Part shown: one piece after another, positions 40,661 through 47,912 of the stretch
Layout of the letters: the number at the start of each line of letters is the position of its first letter
How positions within the stretch are numbered: position 1 is the stretch's first letter
Source of the DNA: Stentor coeruleus
Taxonomy: Eukaryota > Ciliophora > Heterotrichea > Heterotrichida > Stentoridae
DNA: 47,912 nucleotides
Reading direction: 5' to 3'
NCBI GenBank assembly: GCA_001970955.1
Contig: MPUH01000527.1
Location: 1 to 47,912, forward strand
Notes under the pieces: model-generated
Databases searched by the model: none
Told to the model about the DNA's origin: nothing
What the model saw: the letters and a program-made list of their open reading frames with translations, nothing else
Made by a program: the position numbers and the translations under genes

Positions 40661-41158
40661 TCGAACGTATGGTAGTAAATTAAATTATTTAGTAACATAT
40701 TTAGATAAAATATATGCTGGATTAAAAACTAATAATTAAGGAGCTTCAAATTTATAACAATACAATGTTTTTATGTGTGATTTTATAAATTATTATGTTG
40801 GGTATATATTTGTAATTAATATAAAGTTTTAATAAGTAAAAATATGAATAATTTGGTTCAAATATTTCAACAACTTTTAGATATAAGTTCATGAAGCAAA
40901 ATACTTTAGAATTTGATATATGCATATTAATATATATATTCATGATTTTTAACTTTAATCAGCATATTTTAATACATAAAATAAATACACGCACTATATC
41001 TTAGTTTTTTTTGTCTCTATGATAAAATATTTTAAGTTAAAGAATGCTATAGCACTTAATAATTTGANACTATATCTTAGTTTTTTTTGTCTCTATGATA
41101 AAATATTTTAAGTTAAAGAATGCTATAGCACTACTTAATAATTTGCAAATAATAAAAA
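40661..41158. other. intergenic spacer containing an assembly join
   Basis: No gene. It includes the duplicated copies around the N at 41068, so its true length is about 75-80 bases shorter and the upstream sequence of the leucine-rich-repeat gene should be read with care. Confidence 0.5.
40993..41150. repeat. near-identical duplication around N41068
   Basis: 40993-41067 and 41069 onward share about 75 bases (starting ACTATATCTTAG). Near the end one copy reads GCACTTAATAATTTG and the other GCACTACTTAATAATTTG, a 3-base difference. Probably two contig ends joined without collapsing, from two alleles or with an end error. Confidence 0.85.
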
Positions 41159-43714
41159 ATGAAATCAACTTCTTCAGCACGTTGCTTACAGCTGTACCAA
41201 AGACCTAACAAGCTAACAATCATAAGAAATCATACACCTTTCAGAGGCCAGCTTGGCTTGCATTCTAAATTTCAAGATAATAAAAATCATTCTCCAGAAA
41301 GCTATATAAAGTTTAAAAGTACTCTTCTATTGCATGAAACTATCAGAAGAAGTTTAACACCTGTAAAAGTTTTAGATATAAGACAAAAAACTCCATTAAA
41401 ACCTTTCAGCAGATCTAAATTGCTTCCTATAAACAAAGAACAAACAACCAAGTTAAATTTTAAAGATTCTGGTATTGGAGATGAATATGCTAAAGCTATT
41501 TCAACAACTTTTAATGAATTCACTAACATTAATGAACTTAACGTTCGAAGTAATCGTATTGCGGATGAAGGAGTTTTTTCACTATTAGGAAGTTTGAATA
41601 GGAACATCATGAAAGTTTTAGACCTTTCAAATAACACTTTAGGTATAAATTCGATAAACACACTTGTTGATATGTTGAATAGCTTTAACTCAAGTATAGA
41701 AAAATTATCGTTAGAAAATACCAAATTAACGTTTAAAGGACTCAAACTTATAATAAACGCTTTAAATAACAATCATAGCTTACAAGAGCTAAATATAGCA
41801 AGTAACAAGCTAGGTTCTGGCTGTGGTGAACTTCTAAAAGATTTTCTTAGTCAAACAACAACATTAAAAAAATTAGATTTGCACTGGAATCTTTTCAAAG
41901 GCCAAGAAGGAGTTTTATTACTAGAAGGTCTACAACGCAATGATACTTTAAAAGCTGTGGATCTCTCTTGGAATTCTTTAGGTTGTGAAATGTGCACAAT
42001 TGATGCTTTATGTTTACTTTTAGCATCAGAAAACACAATTGAACATTTTGATATATCTCATAATCGTATATCAGGTGATTCAGCACTTGCTTTAAGTAGT
42101 GCTTTAAAGCATAACCGAATATTACTCGGACTTCATCTTGAAGGAAATTATTGTGCTATAGATCATATGGGATTTATTTATCCTATGGATAAAATAGAAG
42201 TTTCTCCAACATTACAGAAATCCGCTAGAATCATTAGAACACCTGGGAGAATTAATGATAATAGATGTTGGGTTTGCAATAAGTATGCTGATTTTATGAT
42301 TAAGTGGGATCCAGATACAGTTCATTGGAAGACTAAGCTTTTAGATGAATATTCAAGAAAATCTCCTAAAATAAGGCAACTAGTATATGTTCATCTAGAT
42401 ATTGATAACTATGAGCCATTTCTATTAGAACCATCAAGTACAGGAATCCAAGAAATAACCAGAGCAGTACCAAAATCAAAAATGATTAGATTCTTTTTTA
42501 GCTATAGAGGTAAAGCTCAAATATCAGGAGACTATCCAATTGAAGCCCTAGATTTCCCAATAACCAAATCTATTATTACTAATGAAGGTGAAACAATTGA
42601 ATTTTCAATACACAATGTCAATTATATGAAAATTGAAACTAATAATCTCTACTGTAAGCCCAGGCCTGATATCAAAAGCTATATCTTAGAGATTCCTGAA
42701 CCATTAATAATGCCTGAATGGAGTATAGAAAAATCAATATTTGCTAATTATATATATGATAGTGATGTAAAATCCATATAGGAAATGCTTAATAACTGCT
42801 TTGAATTCGACTGGAAAAACATAAAAATTCTAAGAATCATAAAAAATGATGCAATAAGAGATAGTATTAAAGAAATCATCAGAAATTATTATAAATACAT
42901 GTAATAAACATATAGAAAAAAAACTTACCATTATTATGCAGCAATAGGAACCAATGGGAATATTTACTCAATTAACCTAGCAATGCTCACTGAGATCTGT
43001 CAGAAATGTGAAATCTTCGACAAAACATTCAAAATATCAGATGTAGACCTTTCTGTTAAAGCATCGAAATTCTCTAATTCCAACGTAAACACAGCTTATG
43101 GTCTTGTTCGACATGAGTTTCTTGAATTCCTCATAAGAATATCCCTAGATAAATACTTTCGTTCAGGTTATTGCAAGACAGAAAATGAAGCTATAGAAAC
43201 ATTTTTCAAATCAAATTTTATGAAGCATCTTACTATCTACGATCAAGATAAATGGCGTTTTGAAAGGTTTTTTAATCAAGAATGTGAAGAGGTTTTAATT
43301 GAAAACAGAGAAATTCTACAAATAGTTTTTGATATGTATAGTGGGAAAAAAGCTAAACCAGGAGAAAAGAAGTATATGCTTGTTGAAGATTTTATTAGTT
43401 TATGTCAAGAACATGGGCTTATGAGTGATACTTTCAATTTAAGGCATGGAACATTATGTTTTCATATGGCTTTGATGACACATGTTGATGAAATAAATAC
43501 GATATTGCATATGGAAGCTTTGAAGTTAGAGTTTTGTGAAGCACTTGCCAGAGTTGCTGAGTATTTTTATTCTAATGATCCAGAAAATGATATGCTTGGT
43601 TATTTTTATAGTGAGGATAGTTTGGGGAAGAAACTTGGTGAGATTATTGAGTTGGGGTTTGCTAGGTATAGGATGATGAAGAAAAGCATGACAAGGTCTA
43701 CACTTGGACCGTAA
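41159..43714 (+). CDS. leucine-rich-repeat protein (RNI-type) with unique C-terminal half, three exons
   Basis: Exons 41159-42766, 42782-42900 and 42916-43714 give about 841 aa; both introns are 15 nt. An N-terminal basic segment (1-95) is followed by ribonuclease-inhibitor-type leucine-rich repeats (about 95-340; for example INELNVRSNRIADEGV, LQELNIASNKLGSG and LKKLDLHWNLFKGQEG), a protein-interaction solenoid. A Cys pair (CWVCNKYADF, about 369-378) then begins a conserved-looking linker region. The C-terminal ~300 residues, interrupted by both introns, are helical with no named domain. Such LRR proteins are abundant in ciliates and some are ciliary; that role is inference. Without splicing, two unrelated-looking proteins would wrongly be called here. 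Confidence 0.82.
42767..42781 (+). other. 15-nt spliceosomal intron
   Basis: GTAAAATCCATATAG. Phase 0, in-frame TAG when retained; the frame continues EMLNNCFEFDW after removal. Confidence 0.82.
42901..42915 (+). other. 15-nt spliceosomal intron
   Basis: GTAATAAACATATAG. It splits a codon (phase 2) and creates TAA when retained; removal gives YKYIKKTYHYYAA, which runs into the long last exon. Confidence 0.85.
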
Positions 43715-43924
43715 TTAAATAATAACTTGCTTTTGACGTAATAATTTTATAGAATTTGTTATAAGTAGTTTATGTATATATCAAAAATATGTCATAATCT
43801 ATCAAATCAGCATATTTAAAGCCAAAAAATATATAAAATCTCATACAAAATATCAGAGACATTAAAAATCAAACTTATAACCTGAAACCATAGCTTAACT
43901 AATTGCATTCTGATTTTATCTAGC
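43715..43924. other. short convergent 3' spacer
   Basis: It lies between the LRR and FHA genes. Nothing recognised. Confidence 0.4.
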
Positions 43925-44965
43925 TTAATTCCAATCAACCTGTACAATTGTATCAGAAATCTTAATATGGCTGCCATTTTTCAAAGGAAATGGGTCCGAC
44001 TCTTGCCTTATAGCAGTATTCCTCCTACTAATCGACTGCCACGTCCCATTGACAGTCGGTTTATTTTCAACCCCATCAAGTAGCTTCCAACCCCTATTAC
44101 TATAAAACACCCTACACTGTGTTCTTGATATAGTATTTTCAGGCAAATTTATATCACAAGCCTGTGACCTCCCTATAGTAAAAACTTTATTCGGGTCTTG
44201 TGCAACAAACTTCCACGTCGAAGTTTGTACAGTAGCTTCATTATCCGCACTAGCCTTACTAACTTTAATAATCACAAAAGGTTCACTATCTTGTGCCATA
44301 TTCATACTCATACATCCATCATCTTCAAGTGTAAGCTCAGGTCCAAAAGCAAAAGCATTATGATCATTTACAACTTTATCAAATTCAATGTTTATATCGC
44401 TGCCTACTAAAAATACCATCCCTGGCTCAAGGTCAATTGGTTCAAAATTCGAAACTTTTATATATGTACCACACATACTTCCAAGGTCAATAAGCATAGG
44501 AAGTCTAGGTTGCTTTATGAATAAGAAGATATAGCGGAAAAGGTCAATAGGTAAGAATTGAAGAAATGAGTTACGACCTAGTCTTGGATGGCTGCCCATA
44601 AGAAAGGCAATCCATATTTCAGGAGGTGTTGCGTCAAAAAATATTTTGTAGTTAATTTTGCAGTGGGATCGAGATATTGCTCGGTCGCTTGGTGGGAGCA
44701 TTAAATCGTTTGGTCTATATCCGTGCTCTGTGACTTGTTGGCGACCTATGTTGAAGTACCCATCAGGTGGCTGCCTAACAGAATCCTTGACACCATTTCG
44801 GTAAATGTAATAGGATTGAGGGAGAAAGACCTCGACTGTGGTTCTTATGACCTATGTTAGGATTACTGTCACTCTGAGGTATTTTTCTGAAGATTTTGAT
44901 GAGCCGAGCTCTGTTAAAACAGTAGGATTTTCTTGATTTGAAGGAAAAAAGCCATTTAAAGACAT
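43925..44965 (-). CDS. double FHA-domain protein
   Basis: Exons 44965-44867 and 44851-43925 give 341 aa. Starting instead at the internal ATG 44701 would lose 83 residues and half of the first FHA fold. FHA domains bind phosphothreonine peptides. First domain about 60-165: FNIGRQ strand, RAISRSHCKI and LGSMCGTYIKV. Second about 245-335: VFTIGRSQACDINLP, ISRTQCRV and VNGTW. Both keep the GR, SR(S/T)xC and (C/N)GT(Y/W) signature positions, although His of the usual SRxH is shifted or replaced. No kinase or other catalytic domain. A phospho-dependent adaptor role is inferred. The first exon is recovered only by splicing. Confidence 0.85.
44852..44866 (-). other. 15-nt spliceosomal intron
   Basis: Minus-strand GTAATCCTAACATAG. 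In-frame TAG when retained; removal joins the MSLNGFFPSN exon to VIRTTVEVFLPQSYY and completes the first FHA domain. Confidence 0.87.
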
Positions 44966-45918
44966 TTTATACTTTATTAACCTAGGTTTACTTAATGTTT
45001 TTAGTAGGGAAATGTGAGGACGTAGGGGTTTTTATTAGATGGGTTTATAGTGAGAGATAGAGAAATTTTGGTATGATGGAAAAGGTTTTGATGGAGTTTT
45101 GGGGATTTTTTTTTTGAAAGTTAACTTAAGCTGGGATGGAATTTGAATTATAGATTTTCGATGTTTTAGGAGATAAGATAAGATTGGTGTGGTTTGAGTT
45201 GTATTAATTGAGGATGTGTTGTGGTGCATAGGTAATTAAGATGCTTGAGGCATTTGAGATATTTTTAAAATATTTATGAAACTAAGATTGGGCTAATTTG
45301 TATTTTTTTTGAAACTTATTGGAAAATGATTGAATGTTTGTTGAGAAGATTAGTGTTATTTTTTTGTAAAAGGTTCTTTAGTATAAAAATATAAATAGCT
45401 GCTAGTAATTAAAAAAAATAGAATATTTAAATTATTAAGAATATTTCCATGTATAATAATATGCTTTAAGTATCATAATTTAAACTATGATTATGGTTTA
45501 TATACATAGAAACACATAAATTAAAATAAACTATGCGATCAAATTATCATAAAAAGTCAGCTTTATTCCTGAATATTATTCTTTTAATCATAAACTGCTT
45601 ATAAGTCTTATCATTTTGAATCCATATTTCAGCCCTCACTGTTAAAATATTCTTTTTATTTAATAACATCTAAACCCAGCCAAATATAAAAATTATAAAA
45701 AATCTTTACCTAAAGCATAAAACAATTAAAAAAATAGCCCCACAAAAATTAAAGCATAAAATCCATTCTTAATTTAAACTCTATTCAAAAAATTTATAAC
45801 CCTACCATAAAATTCCCACAAAAATTAAAGCATAAAATCCATTCTTAATTTAAACTCTATTCAAAAAATTTATAATCCTACGATAAAATTCCAATAAATC
45901 TCACAAATTCAAGTATAA
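44966..45918. other. divergent intergenic region with a 76-bp tandem repeat
   Basis: It separates the FHA and transporter genes. A 64-codon frame at 45035-45229 (minus) is Ser/Thr/Pro/Lys-rich, has no domain and is not annotated. The repeat at 45739-45890 lies just upstream of the transporter start. Confidence 0.45.
45739..45890. repeat. two-copy tandem repeat, 76 bp
   Basis: 45739-45814 and 45815-45890 (starting CCCACAAAAATTAAAGC) are the same length and differ at two positions (ACCCTACC versus ATCCTACG). No N is present, so it is more likely genuine than an assembly join. It ends 28 bases before the transporter ATG. Confidence 0.8.
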
Positions 45919-47283
45919 ATGTTGGGTGGTGATACATTAAACGCCTTGCTCCTAACTCTTTTATACTGTCTACAAGGAATTCCCCTGGGTCTAGGCGGCG
46001 CATCATTACCCTACCTCTTAAAAAAGCACATGTCTTACAATGACTTAGCAACATTTTCATTAGCCATGTACCCTTTTTCATTGAAATTTTTTTGGTCTCC
46101 TCTCGTTGATTCATATTACTTCCCACTACTAGGCCGAAGAAAATCATGGATAATCCCATTACAATTCTGTTCAGGAATAGCAATGTTACTATTAAGTTAT
46201 CACATAGAAGATATGATTCTAGACAATTCATACATAAGCACTTTGACACTATATATGTTTATAATAATCCTCCTTTACGCAACTCAAGATATTGCTGTAG
46301 ATGGTTGGGCTATAGAAATTCTTTCAGATGAAAATAAACCTTTAGCTTCAAGTTGCCAAAGTATAGGTCAAACTATAGGCTTTTTTATGAGTTTTACTAT
46401 ATTATTATCTTTTAACTCTTTGGACTTTTGTAATACATATATTAATTCAGTTCCTCAGACACTACCTTTATTATCTGTATCATCTTATATTTACTTTTGG
46501 GGAGTTGTTAATTTAATAGTCACTGGTTTATTATTTTTTAAACATGAACTACCAACCAAAGAGAGTTTTAGTGTTAAAGAAATATATTATAAAGTATATG
46601 AATATGCGAAAACTGAAAAGTTTAAATATTTGTTATTGATATTATTAACTAGTAGGCTAGGAACTAGTTTTAATGATAGTGCTTTGTTGCTTGTGCTAAG
46701 TGAAAAAGGGCTTAAAGAGTCGAGTTTTGGTTTTTTTGCAGTTATTATGCTACCTATTGATATTGCTTTATGCACTTTGGTAGGATTTTTATTGAAAAAG
46801 TACCCTAATGAGCTAAGGTTTTATAGAGTTGGGTTGATTTTCAAGGTTTGTGCCTGTTGTTGGGGGCTTGTCCTTTTGCAAAGCTACCCTGGGTATCCTA
46901 TCCCTAACTATTATTATGCAATGCTCTTTGTAGGAAATATTGCTTCTTCGATTGCTATGGATTGCATGTTTGTGTCTATATGTTCATTTTTTAATAAGAT
47001 TGCAGATATTGCGATTGCAGGCACTATATTAACCTTTTTGAATACACTTCATAATCTTGGATCTAGTTTGCCTCGTTATGGTGTTTATAAAGCTATTCAT
47101 TATCTTAGTGCCCCATCTATATGTGAAGAAAGTGCTTGTGAGGGGTGTGAGATTAAATGCACAGAAGGGAGACATGGGTATTATCCTTTAGCAGCAATAA
47201 GTCTATTATTTGCTTTATTTTATATATTTTGGATTAAGAAGATTATAAACAAAATAGAAGCTCTATACAAAAAATCAGATTAA
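45919..47283 (+). CDS. acetyl-CoA transporter (SLC33A1/AT-1 family)
   Basis: 454-aa major-facilitator protein with about 11-12 hydrophobic segments. The animal counterpart moves acetyl-CoA from cytosol into the ER lumen for acetylation of proteins and glycans. Family signatures are plain: YCLQGIPLGLGGASLPYLL (residues 14-32), PFSLKFFWSPLVDSYYFP (53-70), LGRRKSWIIP (72-81) and ATQDIAVDGWA (122-132), plus CQSIGQTIGFF (149-159). Length is a little under the animal protein (about 550 aa), mainly through shorter loops. A cytosolic or lumenal Cys-rich segment (CEESACEGCEIKC, near 406-418) lies before the last helix. No intron. Start is the first ATG after the tandem repeat. Confidence 0.94.
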   Translation: MLGGDTLNALLLTLLYCLQGIPLGLGGASLPYLLKKHMSYNDLATFSLAMYPFSLKFFWSPLVDSYYFPLLGRRKSWIIPLQFCSGIAMLLLSYHIEDMILDNSYISTLTLYMFIIILLYATQDIAVDGWAIEILSDENKPLASSCQSIGQTIGFFMSFTILLSFNSLDFCNTYINSVPQTLPLLSVSSYIYFWGVVNLIVTGLLFFKHELPTKESFSVKEIYYKVYEYAKTEKFKYLLLILLTSRLGTSFNDSALLLVLSEKGLKESSFGFFAVIMLPIDIALCTLVGFLLKKYPNELRFYRVGLIFKVCACCWGLVLLQSYPGYPIPNYYYAMLFVGNIASSIAMDCMFVSICSFFNKIADIAIAGTILTFLNTLHNLGSSLPRYGVYKAIHYLSAPSICEESACEGCEIKCTEGRHGYYPLAAISLLFALFYIFWIKKIINKIEALYKKSD

Positions 47284-47387
47284 ATAATAGAAATAGTTTA
47301 GACTTTATTATTCTTTGGTAATTTGAATTTTTATGTGAGAAATCAGTTATTAGTTTATCTTTTTATCTAAATTAAACAATATTTAAT

Positions 47388-47912
47388 ATGAGTTCTACTA
47401 AAAAGTTTAATTACTTTTAATGTCCTATGAATAAATCCAATATTTATTAGTTATCAATGCAGAATTGATACCAAAAGATTGAATATAAATTAAAATCATG
47501 ATTATTCCTTTGGCATTATGAAAATTTTCGCTTAATAAAACACTATCAAAATTGTTTTAGGAGTATAAAGCACTAGAAAAGAACTGAACTACTAATAAAT
47601 TATATAAGAATCATACTTTTTTGAATAATTTTAAAAAGCGCTAATTCCAAACGATTTATCAGCACAATTATAAAAATTAAAAGCAACATTCAAGACTTTA
47701 CAAAAAAATTGCAGGCAATGAATCATTACTATATAAATTCTATATTTCAAGATTTAATTGAAAATGATTATGCTCATAAATAATTTGCTTCATGTTTTTA
47801 TTGAACAATTACGAAGTTTCTGTTAATTAAACGAAGAAAAGTTGTTACTGGTAAAAACTTCATAAATTTACAAAAGAAATAGCTCAGTTATGAAGAACTC
47901 TTCTAACAGAGT
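47388..47912 (+). pseudogene. decayed coding relic running off the window
   Basis: From an ATG at 47388 a single frame reads to the window end with protein-like composition. It includes LFLWHYENFRLIKHYQNC, MNHYYINSIFQDLIENDYA and FLLIKRRKVVTGKNF. It is interrupted by about ten TAA/TAG/TGA codons but by no obvious frame change. Because TGA is among the stops, a simple Gln-reassignment does not explain it. The pattern fits an old pseudogene; the family is not identified. It continues past 47912. Confidence 0.4.

Noticed and set aside
41302-41772. 156-codon minus-strand frame opposite the LRR gene
   Set aside because: Mirror image of the leucine-rich coding strand; the plus-strand repeats explain it.
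42368-42383. A 16-nt GTA...TAG unit in the LRR gene (GTATATGTTCATCTAG)
   Set aside because: Removing 16 bases would destroy the continuing open frame.
42983-43714. Independent 243-aa gene downstream of the LRR gene
   Set aside because: Removing two 15-nt introns makes it the last exon of the LRR gene.
45035-45229. 64-codon minus-strand frame upstream of the FHA gene
   Set aside because: Low-complexity composition with no domain, in a divergent promoter region; more likely chance.
1-47912. CRISPR arrays, insertion sequences, rRNA or telomeric repeats
   Set aside because: None seen on reading; repeats here are two-copy duplications or assembly joins, and the gene content is eukaryotic.

Overview
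This window reads as macronuclear DNA from a heterotrich ciliate, most likely Stentor or a close relative. The basis is: very AT-rich sequence; densely packed, mostly uninterrupted eukaryotic genes on both strands; normal use of TAA/TAG (and once TGA) as stops, with no in-frame stop reassignment in long genes; and spliceosomal introns of only 15-16 nt (GTA...TAG). I located seven such introns by the reading frame resuming exactly after removing 15 or 16 bases. Standard code plus 15-nt introns is the established hallmark of Stentor coeruleus; the species assignment itself is inference.

Layout, left third (1-16 kb): a DHHC palmitoyltransferase, a voltage-gated-type K+ channel, a secreted GH27 alpha-galactosidase (minus), a small membrane ORF, a HINT/HIT nucleotide hydrolase (minus), an unrecognised basic protein (minus), a small orphan, a secreted PHB-depolymerase-like esterase (minus), a decayed actin pseudogene (minus), an acylation-motif coiled-coil protein with a 16-nt intron (minus), a Sec14-like lipid-transfer protein and an OTU deubiquitinase with a SEC-C motif (minus).

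Middle (16-34 kb): a coiled-coil protein, a MON2-like Golgi/endosome trafficking giant and a cyclic-nucleotide-binding channel with an added zinc knuckle (all minus); three orphan genes on the plus strand, one with an intron; then a minus-strand run of a HAUS5/augmin-like protein, the NOG2/GNL2 ribosome-assembly GTPase and a TBC Rab-GAP. Right third (34-48 kb): a short MGCC acylation-motif protein (minus), a ~1360-aa PAS-containing multi-pass membrane protein of TmcB-like type (two introns, and broken by assembly joins), a leucine-rich-repeat protein with two introns, a double-FHA protein with one intron (minus), and an acetyl-CoA transporter (SLC33A1 type). A stop-ridden coding relic runs off the right end.

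The genes are not an operon-like system. They are a mix of housekeeping functions (ribosome assembly, vesicle traffic, spindle microtubule nucleation), secreted digestion (alpha-galactosidase, esterase) and membrane excitability or signalling (two channels, the PAS membrane protein). Two technical points matter to a user. (1) Four single-base N positions (15595, 36854, 37021, 41068) each sit between near-identical direct copies and are almost certainly un-collapsed contig overlaps; they duplicate part of the OTU gene and split the PAS gene. (2) Several long spacers contain decayed coding sequence, one of which is clearly actin-derived.
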